The translations under genes and the position numbers were made by a program. A DNA stretch of 64,000 nucleotides from Parabacteroides chongii (GTDB taxonomy: Bacteria > Bacteroidota > Bacteroidia > Bacteroidales > Tannerellaceae): NCBI RefSeq assembly GCF_029581355.1, contig NZ_CP120849.1, forward strand, positions 3,566,501 to 3,630,500, written 5' to 3'. This document shows positions 16,355 to 25,215 of the stretch, in pieces (the first letter of the stretch is position 1; every line of letters starts with the position of its first letter). The notes beneath the pieces were generated by a model. The model worked only from the letters and a program-made list of their open reading frames with translations. It was not told the origin of the DNA and did no database searches.

Positions 16355-18415
16355 ATGAAAGTTACATTATTGAAAGGAAATCTGAGTTCCGGCAAGCTGG
16401 TGGCACTGGAAACCGTCGCGGAACGTATAAAGGATGAGGATCAAGCCCGGCGGGTGAGGGATATGCGTGAAATGATTCCTTATTGTTCGCCCGGAAGCCG
16501 GTTGGCTGATGCGGAAAAAATTCCGGTGGTACTCTTTGCTTCCGGTTATAAGGAGCAGGTTTGGAAGCAGTATAACGGTTTGGTTTTACTGGAATTTAAT
16601 CGTTTGGCAAACAGGGCGGAGGCCAGGCGGTTGCGTGATGAGATTACGAAGTATAACCAGCCTTTATTGGCCTTTATCGGTTCAAGCGGATTAAGTGTGA
16701 AGGTCGTGGTTCGCTATACGCTGCCGGACGGTTCGCTGCCGGTGGAGAAAGAGGCGGCGGATTGTTTTCATGCACATGCCTATCGCAGGGCGGTATTGCA
16801 TTATCAGGCGCAATTACAGTGGCCGGTCGATTTCAAGGAGCTGTCGCTCGACCGGGGATGCCGCTTGTCGTTCGATCCGGAGTGTTTTTATAATCCGGAG
16901 TCGTTGCCTGTCCGGATGGAACAGCCGTTGAAGATGCCTGAAGATTCCGCATATACGGAACAGATACGGGTTTCTGATGATCCGCTGGCACGTATCTTGC
17001 CGGGTGTGGAGCAATATAATAAGATGGCAATGCTTTTCGAGACTTGCCTGAATCAGGTGTATCGTGAACAGGGTCCCGATTGGGGAGAGAAGGAACCGAA
17101 AGATTTTATAGCGGCGGTCAGTGCGCTTTGTTTCGACTCGGGTGTTCCGGAGGAAGATGTCGTGCGCTGGCTTTATTTCCGGATGTGGAGTCTTGGCGAT
17201 CAGCCTTTGCTGAGGCTGACGGTTCATAATGTGTATCTTTCGCGTAAATCGTTCGGGAAAAAACCTTGCCTGCCGCAGCCGATGAACCTGCTGGCACGGA
17301 TGGAGGAGTTTCTGAAACGGCGGTATGAGTTTCGGAAGAACGAGATTATCGGGGAGGTAGAGTACAGGGAGAAACATTCTTTCTGTTTTCGTTTTCGACC
17401 GGTGACGCCGGAGGTGCTGAATGGGATCTGTCTGAATGCGATGGAGGAAGGGCTCGATATCTGGGATAAAGATGTGAGGCGTTATATTTATTCACCGCGG
17501 GTACCGAACTACAATCCGCTGGAGGAGTTTCTATACAATTTGCCGGGATGGGACGGAAAGGACCGGATACGTGCATTGGCGGATACGGTGCCGACATCGG
17601 ATCCGGAGTGGAGGAATCGTTTTTATGTTTGGTTTGTCAGCATGGTTGCGCATTGGCAAAAGACAGACCGGTTGTATGCGAACAGCCTGGTGCCGGTACT
17701 GGTTGGCGGACAAGGGATTTCGAAATCGACGTTTTTCCGTTTGCTTCTGCCGCCTGTGTTAAGGGATTATCATGCGGAAAGTATTAATTTGGAGAATAAG
17801 AGTGAGGCGGAGTTGCTGATGGCTCAGAACGTATTGATCACGATCGATGAGTTCGACCGTTTGAGCCGGAAGTATCAGGCTGATTTGAAACACCTGATCC
17901 AGAAACCGGAAGTGAAGATACGGCGTCCGCATCAGAAGACATTTCAGCAGATGAGGCGTTTGGCTTCTTTTTCGGCTACGGCCAATCCGATGGAGTTGCT
18001 GACCGATCCGACCGGCAGTCGTCGGTATGTATGTGTACAGGTAACGGGGCCGATCGATGTTTCTTCTCCGTTGGAGTACGAACAGTTGTATGCGCAGGCA
18101 GTCCATGCTATTCGTTCGGGCGAACGTTATTGGCTGAATACGGAAGAAGAGCAGCTGTTGACGCAGAGTAATGCCGGTTTTCAAGACGAGCCGTTGGAGA
18201 TGCAATATCTGTTCAGTTATTTCCGTTTGCCGGAAGAAGGGGAGCGGGAAGAGCGGTTTACGTCAGTCGAATTGTTGGATATTATTTCGGAACGCTCCAA
18301 ACGGAAGTTCAGTAATACGTCGGCTTGTCGTTTCGGTAAAATGCTGAATGCCTCAGGGATTCGGAAGATACATACGAGGACTGGGAATTATTATTGTTTG
18401 GTGAGGAAAGTGTAG
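16355..18415 (+). CDS. BT4734-like/VapE-family primase-helicase-like protein
   Basis: A 686-residue protein. The N-terminal part (about 40-190; YNQPLLAFIGSSGLSVKVVVRY, HAHAYRRAVLHY) matches the BT4734-like domain. The C-terminal part (about 390-690) is a VirE/VapE-type P-loop ATPase with Walker A GGQGISKST and Walker B VLITIDEFD, then RRPHQKTFQQMRRLASFSATANP and a DUF3874-like tail. VapE domains occur in phage-like elements and resemble replication primase-helicases. The role here is not established. The gene is immediately downstream of an HU-winged-helix gene with iteron-like repeats in front, so a small replication or DNA-maintenance module is one reading; a phage-defence role is another. 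Confidence 0.85.
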   Translation: MKVTLLKGNLSSGKLVALETVAERIKDEDQARRVRDMREMIPYCSPGSRLADAEKIPVVLFASGYKEQVWKQYNGLVLLEFNRLANRAEARRLRDEITKYNQPLLAFIGSSGLSVKVVVRYTLPDGSLPVEKEAADCFHAHAYRRAVLHYQAQLQWPVDFKELSLDRGCRLSFDPECFYNPESLPVRMEQPLKMPEDSAYTEQIRVSDDPLARILPGVEQYNKMAMLFETCLNQVYREQGPDWGEKEPKDFIAAVSALCFDSGVPEEDVVRWLYFRMWSLGDQPLLRLTVHNVYLSRKSFGKKPCLPQPMNLLARMEEFLKRRYEFRKNEIIGEVEYREKHSFCFRFRPVTPEVLNGICLNAMEEGLDIWDKDVRRYIYSPRVPNYNPLEEFLYNLPGWDGKDRIRALADTVPTSDPEWRNRFYVWFVSMVAHWQKTDRLYANSLVPVLVGGQGISKSTFFRLLLPPVLRDYHAESINLENKSEAELLMAQNVLITIDEFDRLSRKYQADLKHLIQKPEVKIRRPHQKTFQQMRRLASFSATANPMELLTDPTGSRRYVCVQVTGPIDVSSPLEYEQLYAQAVHAIRSGERYWLNTEEEQLLTQSNAGFQDEPLEMQYLFSYFRLPEEGEREERFTSVELLDIISERSKRKFSNTSACRFGKMLNASGIRKIHTRTGNYYCLVRKV

Positions 18416-18443
18416 AAAATAATGAACCCAAATGACAGGTTTT

Positions 18444-18521
18444 GTAGGGGCGGGGTTTGCCCGCCCTTTGCGACAATAATATAACAACCGGTGAAGAAGG
18501 GCGGGCAGACCCCGCCCCTAC
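18444..18521. repeat. GC-rich inverted repeat, 25-bp arms
   Basis: The left arm 18444-18468 begins GTAGGGGCGGGG, and the right arm 18497-18521 ends CCCCGCCCCTAC. The arms differ by one mismatch across a 28-bp spacer. This resembles widespread MITE/REP-like palindromic repeats and may also act as the vapE terminator. It is far more GC-rich than its surroundings. Confidence 0.85.
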
Positions 18522-18555
18522 GGTCGAACCTGCCTGTTCCATTATGATGGCGCCT

Positions 18556-18611
18556 GTAAGGGCGGTTCGCGAACCGCCCCTACCAACGACACTACATTCA
18601 AATTTGACAAA
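18556..18611. repeat. Palindrome plus CAACGACACTACATTCAAAT tail
   Basis: A 28-bp near-perfect palindrome (18556-18583; core GGCGGTTCGCGAACCGCC) is followed directly by a 28-bp tail (18584-18611). The tail recurs with one mismatch at 51075-51102, also beside large inverted repeats, which marks a dispersed repeat element. The 18416-18754 stretch has no gene, only these repeats and the cluster below. Confidence 0.8.
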
Positions 18612-18618
18612 ATATGAA

Positions 18619-18734
18619 GGTGAACGGTTTACTATTAACCATTCACCTCTTTTTGAAACCATTCACCAGTGTTTATCGGAGATGTGTCTTGTTTTACAAT
18701 GTGTTGAATGTGGATTGGTGAACGGTGAACGGTT
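18619..18734. repeat. Right cluster of AACC(A/G)TTCACC repeats
   Basis: Full copies: GGTGAACGGTT at 18619-18629, AACCATTCACC at 18637-18647 and 18657-18667, GGTGAACGGTT at 18724-18734, plus partial GGTGAACGG at 18717-18725. It has the same family, a similar copy number and the same 116-bp span as the left cluster at 15347-15462. The HU-VapE pair lies between the two. Confidence 0.85.
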
Positions 18735-18754
18735 TTTATGCTATTTTTAATATG

Positions 18755-19246
18755 TTATAAGAATAATCGCTGAAACTCCTGCTCGAAATTCGGAGTAAAT
18801 ACGCTTTTCCCCAGATTGGCTTTTATCTCTTCCATCGGCCAGAAACGTCCGCCATCCAACTCTTCGGCATCCGGTTGGATTTCTCCGTTATAAACGGTAC
18901 GGAAAGTATTGACCAGTTCTTTTTCGATGACCGATTCGAAAACATAGCGGGTGATGAATTGTGGTGTAAACTCGGTTATACCTAATTCTTCCCGAACTTC
19001 CCGGCGAAGCGCATCCTCTACTGTTTCACCATAATCGATATGTCCGCCGACAGCCGTATCCCATTTACCCGGCTGGATATCTTTATTCATCGAACGCTTT
19101 TGCAGATACAATTCTCCCGCATCATTAAAAATATGCAGGTGGATGACTGGGTGTAATTGTTTACTCCCACTATGGCATTCCCGGCGAGTCGCCTTACCTA
19201 TTGTTTCTCCCTCTTCGTTGACCAGAGGGAACCATTCTTCTTTCAT
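18755..19246 (-). CDS. Nudix hydrolase
   Basis: A 163-residue protein with the Nudix box GHIDYGETVEDALRREVREELG (GX5EX7REVREELG), which coordinates the catalytic metal. The N-terminus (MKEEWFPLVNEEGETIGKATRRECH) resembles the isopentenyl-diphosphate isomerase-like/YfcD subgroup that hydrolyses diphosphates. Substrate unknown. Cytoplasmic, single gene with its own -7 element (TATCTTTG on the minus strand, 19269-19276), divergent from the toxin-antitoxin operon. Confidence 0.93.
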   Translation of the reverse strand: MKEEWFPLVNEEGETIGKATRRECHSGSKQLHPVIHLHIFNDAGELYLQKRSMNKDIQPGKWDTAVGGHIDYGETVEDALRREVREELGITEFTPQFITRYVFESVIEKELVNTFRTVYNGEIQPDAEELDGGRFWPMEEIKANLGKSVFTPNFEQEFQRLFL

Positions 19247-19268
19247 CTTTTTCTATATTTTGAGCATG

Positions 19269-19320
19269 CAAAGATAAGGAATAAAGGAGGTTGGAATATG
19301 GATTTTAATTATTACTTTTG
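19269..19320. promoter_or_regulatory. Divergent promoters for the Nudix gene and the toxin-antitoxin operon
   Basis: Minus strand: TATCTTTG at 19269-19276 for the Nudix gene. Plus strand: TTGG (19291-19294), 18 bp, TACTTTTG (19313-19320) for the antitoxin ATG at 19348. The toxin-antitoxin promoter is a likely site of antitoxin autorepression, but no operator was identified. Confidence 0.65.
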
Positions 19321-19347
19321 CAAAGGACATAATAAAAAGAAATAACT

Positions 19348-19596
19348 ATGACAAAATCAACTATGGCCCTGGAAGCTGAAAAAGCTGAATTGGCAAGAAT
19401 TGTATTAGCCTTGGATGATATGGATTTAGTAAAGAAAGTAAAAGCCTCCATCAAACGTATTACTACTCCGAAAGAAGATCCTTTCTTTACCAACCCGGCA
19501 AACTTGGCGCATTTCCGGAAATCTGTGCAACAGAAGGAAAACGGAGAAGTCGTGGAGTTGACACCTGAACTTCAGAAAGAGTTGCTTGGTTTATGA
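19348..19596 (+). CDS. Antitoxin of a YoeB-type toxin-antitoxin pair
   Basis: An 82-residue protein, assigned by position immediately upstream of and overlapping (ATGA) the toxin gene. It has an N-terminal helical region rich in Ala/Glu/Leu (ALEAEKAELARIVLALDDMDLVKKVKASIKRI) and a less structured C-terminal part (FFTNPANLAHFRKSVQQKENGEVVELTPELQKELLGL) of the kind that wraps a RelE-fold toxin. It does not obviously belong to the Phd/YefM family. Neutralises the toxin and probably autoregulates (inference). Confidence 0.8.
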   Translation: MTKSTMALEAEKAELARIVLALDDMDLVKKVKASIKRITTPKEDPFFTNPANLAHFRKSVQQKENGEVVELTPELQKELLGL

Positions 19597-19871
19597 AATA
19601 TAAACTGATTATTACTGAGAAAGCTAAGGTGGATATTGCTTCCTTCTCTAGTACAGGTGATAAAGCAGCTGCTAAGAAAGTGAATGCATTATTAAATGAA
19701 TTACGTGAACATCCTTACACCGGCACCGGTAAACCTGAGGCTTTGCGGGGAAACTGGTCCGGCTATTGGTCTCGCCGTATCAATAAAAAAGACCGGTTAA
19801 TTTATACGGTTGAGGAAGACAAAGTAATCGTAACGGTAGTACAAGCGAAAGAGCATTATAATGACAAATGA
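19593..19871 (+). CDS. Txe/YoeB-family mRNA interferase toxin
   Basis: A 92-residue RelE-superfamily protein with the YoeB signature GTGKPEALRGNWSGYWSRRI, KKDRLIYTV and KEHYNDK. By analogy with E. coli YoeB (Glu46, Arg65, His83, Tyr84), the likely catalytic residues are Glu49, Arg68, His88 and Tyr89, and all are present. YoeB enzymes cleave mRNA on the ribosome and arrest growth. The active site looks intact. Its start overlaps the antitoxin stop by 4 bases. Confidence 0.93.
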   Translation: MKYKLIITEKAKVDIASFSSTGDKAAAKKVNALLNELREHPYTGTGKPEALRGNWSGYWSRRINKKDRLIYTVEEDKVIVTVVQAKEHYNDK

Positions 19872-19879
19872 TAGAGCCA

Positions 19880-21943
19880 TTATAATGCTTTTATAACATC
19901 CGCCAATTCCTTATCCGATAACCCTTCTCCATAAGTCGCATAATCCAGACGGAACGTGCAGCCGTTTTTATATTCGGAACAGCCGTATGCCGTTTTGCCA
20001 CGCAGGATATTTCCTTTCTTACAGATCGGACAAACAGGTTTTTCTATTTCTTTCGGTTTCTCTTCCTTCTTAGCACGTGGCTTGCGGGGTTTCTTTTCCT
20101 TTTTCTCCTCTTTAGTCCCTTTTTCTGCTTTCGGAGCTTCTTTGGCAGCCTCCTCGATGGTGATCGTGCGGGTAGACTGGTCGGACAGTACGTTGATGAC
20201 TACCTGGTTTACCATTTGTTTCAGTTCTTCCAGGAAAGTCCGGGCTTCATATGTGCCCCGTTCTATCTGACGCAGTTTCTTTTCCCATAAACCGGTAAGT
20301 TCGGCACTTTTGAGCAGCTCTTCATGTATCGTACCGATCAGTTCCTTTCCTGTTGCGGTAGGGAACAGGTTCTTACGTTCTTTCCGGATATAGTTCCGTT
20401 TGAATAATGTTTCGATAATTGCGGCACGGGTGGAAGGACGACCGATGCCATTCTCTTTCAAGGCATCCCGCAAGTCTTCATTATCCACTAATTTACCGGC
20501 TGTCTCCATGGCACGAAGCAAGGTCGCTTCCGTATATGGCTTGGGGGGAGTCGTCCATGTCTCCTTCAGCAATGGTTTGTGAGGACCTGACTCTCCTTTC
20601 GTAAAGTCAGGCAAAACACCTTCTTCTTCGGTCGGTTCGGCATCCGGGTCTTTCTGTTCCGCTCCGAAAACGACACGCCATCCCGGCTTCAATATCTGCT
20701 TTCCGGTCACTTTAAAATCCACCTTACCCACTTTGCCGAGTACGGTAGTAGTTGATATTTCGCAATCCGGATAAAAGGCGGCTATAAAGCGGCGGGCAAC
20801 CAGGTCATACACCTTCCGTTCGTTTTCCGTCAGATTACGGGCCGGAACACCGGTCGGGATGATCGCATGGTGATCGGTAACCTTCGAGTTGTCGAATACC
20901 TTTTTGCTTTTAGGAATCTTGGCGTTCAGTAACGGAGCAGTCAGCTCGGTATAGTCCACCAGACCTTTCAGCGTATTCGGGACTTTCGGATAAATATCTT
21001 CACTCAGGAATGTGGTATCTACACGCGGATAGGTCGTCACTTTCTTTTCATATAATGACTGGATCAGTTTCAACGTATCGTCGGCGGTAAAGGCAAATTT
21101 CTTATTGCACTCTACCTGCAACGAGGTCAGGTCGAAAAGACGGGGAGCATATTCTTTCCCTTTCTTTTCGGAGATATCGGTGACGGTGAAGTCCTCCTGC
21201 TGTACGATTTCCAGAAAAGCTTCTCCTTCCTCTTTCTTGGTAAATTTACCTTTAGTGGCGGAAAACGTCGTATTCCGGTAGACCGTCTTTAATTCCCAGT
21301 AAGGTTCGGGCTTGAAATTGTCTATTTCTGCCTGCCGGTTGACGATCAGTGCCAGTGTCGGTGTCTGAACGCGTCCGATGGAAAGGACCTGGCGGTTTTG
21401 TCCGTAACGGATCGTGTATAAACGGGTAGCGTTCATTCCCAATAGCCAGTCGCCGATGGCACGTGACAGTCCGGCTTCGTATAATGTCTTAAATTCGGTT
21501 TGTTCCTTCAGATGCTGGAAACCTTCGCGGATGGCCTCTTCGGTCAGAGAAGAGATCCACAGTCGGTAGACCGGGCAGGTACAACCGGCTTTCTGCATCA
21601 CCCAACGTTGTATCAATTCCCCTTCCTGGCCGGCATCACCGCAGTTGATCACCATTTCCGCATTCTGCATGAGGGTTTCGATCACTTTGAACTGCTGCTC
21701 GTAAGTCGGGTTACTGATCAGTTTGATACCGAAACGGGGCGGGATCATCGGAAGCGCACTCAGGCTCCACCGTTTCCATTCGTCGGCATAGTCATGAGGC
21801 TCCTTCAGTGTACACAGATGTCCGAATGTCCAGGTAACCTGATATCCGTTTCCTTCAATATACCCGTTCATCTTTTTTGTAGCCCCCAGTACTTCGGCAA
21901 TCTCGCGTGCCACACTCGGTTTTTCAGCAATACATACTTTCAT
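19880..21943 (-). CDS. topB: DNA topoisomerase III (type IA)
   Basis: 687 residues from the ATG at 21943 (MKVCIAEKPSVAREIAEVLG). The ORF extends 50 codons further upstream, but the TOPRIM domain begins at this methionine. Features: N-terminal TOPRIM (ending NCGDAGQEGELI), the RVQTPTLALIVNRQ motif, active-site Tyr305 in TTYPRVDTTFLS, and GRPSTRAAIIETL. A Lys/Ala/Glu-rich linker follows, then a C-terminal zinc ribbon with four cysteines (CPICKKGN to NGCTF). It relaxes and decatenates DNA in replication and recombination. Bacteroidales often carry several topB copies, some on conjugative elements; no transfer genes are adjacent here. Confidence 0.95.
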   Translation of the reverse strand: MKVCIAEKPSVAREIAEVLGATKKMNGYIEGNGYQVTWTFGHLCTLKEPHDYADEWKRWSLSALPMIPPRFGIKLISNPTYEQQFKVIETLMQNAEMVINCGDAGQEGELIQRWVMQKAGCTCPVYRLWISSLTEEAIREGFQHLKEQTEFKTLYEAGLSRAIGDWLLGMNATRLYTIRYGQNRQVLSIGRVQTPTLALIVNRQAEIDNFKPEPYWELKTVYRNTTFSATKGKFTKKEEGEAFLEIVQQEDFTVTDISEKKGKEYAPRLFDLTSLQVECNKKFAFTADDTLKLIQSLYEKKVTTYPRVDTTFLSEDIYPKVPNTLKGLVDYTELTAPLLNAKIPKSKKVFDNSKVTDHHAIIPTGVPARNLTENERKVYDLVARRFIAAFYPDCEISTTTVLGKVGKVDFKVTGKQILKPGWRVVFGAEQKDPDAEPTEEEGVLPDFTKGESGPHKPLLKETWTTPPKPYTEATLLRAMETAGKLVDNEDLRDALKENGIGRPSTRAAIIETLFKRNYIRKERKNLFPTATGKELIGTIHEELLKSAELTGLWEKKLRQIERGTYEARTFLEELKQMVNQVVINVLSDQSTRTITIEEAAKEAPKAEKGTKEEKKEKKPRKPRAKKEEKPKEIEKPVCPICKKGNILRGKTAYGCSEYKNGCTFRLDYATYGEGLSDKELADVIKAL

Positions 21944-22026
21944 CTGCAATCTAATCCTTTCGTAAAAATCATACAAATGTACGCTTTCCTGTTGATATTT
22001 CCATGAGAAAGTTCTGTTCAGATACT

Positions 22027-22092
22027 TGTTTCTTTGGAAAACTTTGCGAACTTTGTCTTGCCTAAAAGGTGCGCAAAGTTTAACAAGAAACA
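22027..22092 (+). repeat. Hairpin in the 5' leader of the first sulfatase
   Basis: TGTTTCTT plus AACTTTGCG on the left arm (22027-22048) pairs imperfectly with CGCAAAGTTTAACAAGAAACA (22072-22092, broken here as CGCAAAGTTT / AACAAGAAACA). It ends 7 bases before the sulfatase ATG, so it could influence translation. Confidence 0.5.
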
Positions 22093-22099
22093 TAATATC

Positions 22100-23509
22100 A
22101 TGAACAGCAAACTATTCTTACTGGCTGCTGCATCCGCATTTTCAATGTCTGGTGTGGCCGCAAACTACACCAACTTTATCATCATCAACCTCGACGATGC
22201 AGGTTATGGGGATTTCTCTTATAACGGTGCCTACGGATATAAAACGCCGAACATCGACCGTATGGCTGCCGAAGGAGTCCGTTTCACTCATTTCCTAGCC
22301 GGACAACCTATCAGCGGTGCATCGCGTGCCGGATTGCTGACCGGTTGCTATCCGAACCGTATCGGTTTTGCCGGAGCACCGGGACCGGGTTCTGATTATG
22401 GTATCAGTCCAGATGAAATGACGATAGGGGAATTATTGAAACAAAAAGGATATAGTACGGCTGTTTTTGGTAAATGGCATTTGGGAGACGCCAAACAATT
22501 TCTTCCTTTGCAGAACGGTTTCGATGAATATTACGGGCTGCCTTATTCCAATGATATGTGGCCTTTCCATCCGCAACAGGGGGAAGTGTTCAATTTCCCG
22601 GATCTGCCGACTTACGATGGAAACGAAATAGTCGGTTATAATACCGATCAGACCCAATTTACAACCGATTATACGAATCGTACGGTAAACTTCATCAAGA
22701 AAAACAAAAATAAACCGTTCTTTATCTATTTGGCGCATTCCATGCCGCACGTGCCACTGGCTGTTTCCGATAAGTTTAAAGGAAAGAGTGAACAGGGGTT
22801 ATACGGTGATGTAATGATGGAACTGGACTGGAGTGTCGGTGAAGTGTTGAAAGCATTACGTGAACAAGGATTGGAAGAAAACACCCTGATCGTCCTCACT
22901 TCCGATAACGGTCCCTGGGCTAACTACGGAAACCATGCCGGTTCTGCCGGAGGATTGCGTGAAGCAAAGGCCACCACTTTCGATGGCGGTAACCGTATTC
23001 CTTGCGTCATGTACTGGAAAGGGGTGACCCAACCGGGAACAACCTGCAACAAACTAGCTTCCAATATCGACCTGTTGCCTACGCTGGCAGATATCAGTGG
23101 TGCTCCGCTGCCGCAGCGTAAGATTGACGGTGTAAGTATCCTGCCGTTAATCAAGGGAGAAAAGGATGCTAATCCGCGTGAATCGTTCGTCTATTATTAT
23201 CATAAGAATGATCTGGAAGCAGTGACAGACGGCAAGTTCAAACTCGTTTTCCCGCATAAGTATGTAACTTATGGTGCTTACGTGCCGGGTAATGACGGTC
23301 AGCCGGGTGATTTGACGAACCTGGAATTGAAAAAGGCTGAAATGTACGACCTGCGCCGTGATCCGGGAGAACGTTACGATGTCATTTCCCAATATCCGGA
23401 AGAAGCAGCCAAGCTGATGAAGATCGCCGATGATATGCGCAAGGATCTGGGAGATAACCTGACACGTGTGAAAGGTCCTGGACGTCGTGAACCGGGGAAA
23501 CTGAAATAA
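22100..23509 (+). CDS. Secreted sulfatase, serine-type
   Basis: 469 residues from the ATG at 22100; the upstream in-frame ATG at 22034 is rejected because it precedes the leader hairpin and would bury the signal peptide. Signal peptide MNSKLFLLAAASAFSMSGVAA. N-terminal metal motif NLDDAGYGD (Asp32-Asp33). Sulfatase signature PISGASRAGLLTG with Ser72 as the formylglycine precursor and Arg76. Then GKWHLGD and a C-terminal LTSDNGPW metal-binding motif. It hydrolyses sulfate esters of host or dietary glycans in the periplasm. Serine-type enzymes need an anaerobic sulfatase-maturating enzyme, which I do not see here. It starts a sulfatase-sulfatase-hydrolase series. Confidence 0.94.
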   Translation: MNSKLFLLAAASAFSMSGVAANYTNFIIINLDDAGYGDFSYNGAYGYKTPNIDRMAAEGVRFTHFLAGQPISGASRAGLLTGCYPNRIGFAGAPGPGSDYGISPDEMTIGELLKQKGYSTAVFGKWHLGDAKQFLPLQNGFDEYYGLPYSNDMWPFHPQQGEVFNFPDLPTYDGNEIVGYNTDQTQFTTDYTNRTVNFIKKNKNKPFFIYLAHSMPHVPLAVSDKFKGKSEQGLYGDVMMELDWSVGEVLKALREQGLEENTLIVLTSDNGPWANYGNHAGSAGGLREAKATTFDGGNRIPCVMYWKGVTQPGTTCNKLASNIDLLPTLADISGAPLPQRKIDGVSILPLIKGEKDANPRESFVYYYHKNDLEAVTDGKFKLVFPHKYVTYGAYVPGNDGQPGDLTNLELKKAEMYDLRRDPGERYDVISQYPEEAAKLMKIADDMRKDLGDNLTRVKGPGRREPGKLK

Positions 23510-23527
23510 TATATTATTATATAGGTA

Positions 23528-25111
23528 ATGAAAAACGCTGATCTAATTTTGAAGGCTGGTCTGTTAGCAACATGCCTGCCTATCATTGGTTGCAACTCGA
23601 ACAAAAAGACGGAGAAAGAGGCGGAGGAACGCCCGAATATCCTCTTTATTTTGTCTGACGACCACACCGGTCAAGCATGGGGTATCTATGGAGGTATCCT
23701 GGCTGACTATGTTAAGAATGAGAATATCCGCCGTCTGGCCCAGGAGGGTTGTGTGCTGGATAATTGCTTTTGCACGAACTCGATATCTGCTCCCAGCCGT
23801 GCAGCTATCATGACCGGTGCTTACAGTCATCGCAACGGAGTGTATACATTGGAGGACGGGCTGGATCCGGCTGTCGACAATATCGCCAAACAGATGCAGG
23901 CCGGCGGTTACCAGACAGCTCTGATCGGCAAATGGCATCTGAAGAGACAACCTGCCGGTTTCGACCATTTCAATGTATTCCATGACCAGGGCGAATATGT
24001 TAACCCTATTTTTAAGACGGCTGAAAACTGGGTGGACGACGATAAAGGCAAACAAGGCGTTGAGGTAAAAGGTTTCTCGACCGATATCGTTACCGACCAG
24101 ACGATGGAATGGATACGCAACCGCGACAAAACGAAACCTTTCATGATGTGCTGCCACTTCAAAGCAACCCACGAACCCTGGGATTTCCCCGAACGGATGA
24201 AGCACCTCTATGACGATGTCGTTTTCCCGGAACCGGAGAGCATGATGGAGTTCGGACCGGAGGAATCGGGTAGAGCTTTCCAAGGACAGCAGCTGGAGAA
24301 TATGGGCTGGCGTTGGGAGACTGCCTCGAAAGACCCGGATGCCTGGTGGTGTCGTTATCCGGAACTGCCTTTCTCTACCAAGGGAATGGATAAAGTGGCT
24401 GCCCGTAAGAAGATTTACCAGAAGATGATTAAGGATTATCTGCGTTGCGGTGCTACGATCGACGATAATATCGGTCGTTTGCTGAAGATGCTCGATGAAG
24501 AGGGACTGAGCAAGAATACGATCGTCGTGTATGTATCCGACCAGGGATATTTCCTGGGTGAACACGGTATGTTCGATAAACGCATGATGTATGAAGAACC
24601 TCTGCACATGCCGTTCGTGATCCGTTATCCGAAAGAAATTCCTGCAGGAACACGCAATAAGGATATTATCCTGAACGTGGACTTTGCCGCTACACTTGCC
24701 GACTATGCCGGAATAAAAGCTCCGGAAAGATCGCAGGGAGAAAGTTTCCGTGAAAACCTGAAAGGCGAGACTCCTGCCGACTGGCGCAAGGCGATGTACT
24801 ACCGTTACTGGACACATCATTCCATCCGCCCGGCTCATATGGGTATCCGCAACGAACGTTATAAACTGATGTTCCTCTATGGCGACCGTCTGAATGCAAC
24901 CGGCTCGGAAGAAACACCGACTACGCCGGCATGGGAATTTCATGATCTGCAGGTCGATCCGAAAGAAGACAAGAACATGTATAACGATCCTCAATATGCC
25001 GATGTGATCAAGGAGATGAAACAGGAACTGTTGAAACTCCGTGCGGATGTCGGTGATACAGATGCCGATACACCCCGGATGAAGGAAATAATGGACCAGT
25101 ATTACTGGTAA
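23528..25111 (+). CDS. Sulfatase lipoprotein, serine-type
   Basis: A 527-residue protein with a lipoprotein signal (lipobox LPIIGC, Cys22), so it is probably anchored to the outer membrane or surface. Metal motif FILSDDHTG. Signature SISAPSRAAIMTG with Ser87 as the formylglycine precursor and Arg91. GKWHLK, and VYVSDQGYFLGEHGMFDKR as the C-terminal metal/sulfate loop. It belongs to the alkaline-phosphatase-fold sulfatases acting on sulfated glycans. It begins 18 bp after the first sulfatase and is probably co-transcribed. Sequence divergence suggests a different sulfate position or substrate. No SusC/SusD genes are adjacent. Confidence 0.94.
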   Translation: MKNADLILKAGLLATCLPIIGCNSNKKTEKEAEERPNILFILSDDHTGQAWGIYGGILADYVKNENIRRLAQEGCVLDNCFCTNSISAPSRAAIMTGAYSHRNGVYTLEDGLDPAVDNIAKQMQAGGYQTALIGKWHLKRQPAGFDHFNVFHDQGEYVNPIFKTAENWVDDDKGKQGVEVKGFSTDIVTDQTMEWIRNRDKTKPFMMCCHFKATHEPWDFPERMKHLYDDVVFPEPESMMEFGPEESGRAFQGQQLENMGWRWETASKDPDAWWCRYPELPFSTKGMDKVAARKKIYQKMIKDYLRCGATIDDNIGRLLKMLDEEGLSKNTIVVYVSDQGYFLGEHGMFDKRMMYEEPLHMPFVIRYPKEIPAGTRNKDIILNVDFAATLADYAGIKAPERSQGESFRENLKGETPADWRKAMYYRYWTHHSIRPAHMGIRNERYKLMFLYGDRLNATGSEETPTTPAWEFHDLQVDPKEDKNMYNDPQYADVIKEMKQELLKLRADVGDTDADTPRMKEIMDQYYW

Positions 25112-25150
25112 TGTTTATACGCTTTTACTGAAAAAAGGAGGCTGTGACAT

Positions 25151-25186
25151 AAGGACTGGATAGCCCGTGCCGCAGTCTTCTTTTTG
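25151..25186 (+). terminator. Terminator-like hairpin after the sulfatases
   Basis: AAGGACTG (25151-25158) and CAGTCTT (25173-25179) form a short stem with an inner GC-rich loop, followed by CTTTTTG. It probably ends the two-sulfatase unit. Confidence 0.5.
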
Positions 25187-25215
25187 TTTCTAAACAATTA
25201 TAAACCACTAAAATA

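Noticed and set aside
18444..18583. GC-rich palindromes as an insertion sequence
   Set aside because: No transposase is present; only inverted repeats of MITE/REP type are seen.
19880..22093. Longer topoisomerase III start at 22093
   Set aside because: The extra 50 codons precede the invariant TOPRIM start (MKVCIAEKPS) and overlap the sulfatase leader region.
22034..22099. Longer sulfatase start at 22034
   Set aside because: It would place 22 residues before a typical signal peptide and read through the leader hairpin.
23564..24994. 476-codon minus-strand frame opposite the second sulfatase
   Set aside because: Antisense shadow of a well-supported sulfatase; no start context or domain.
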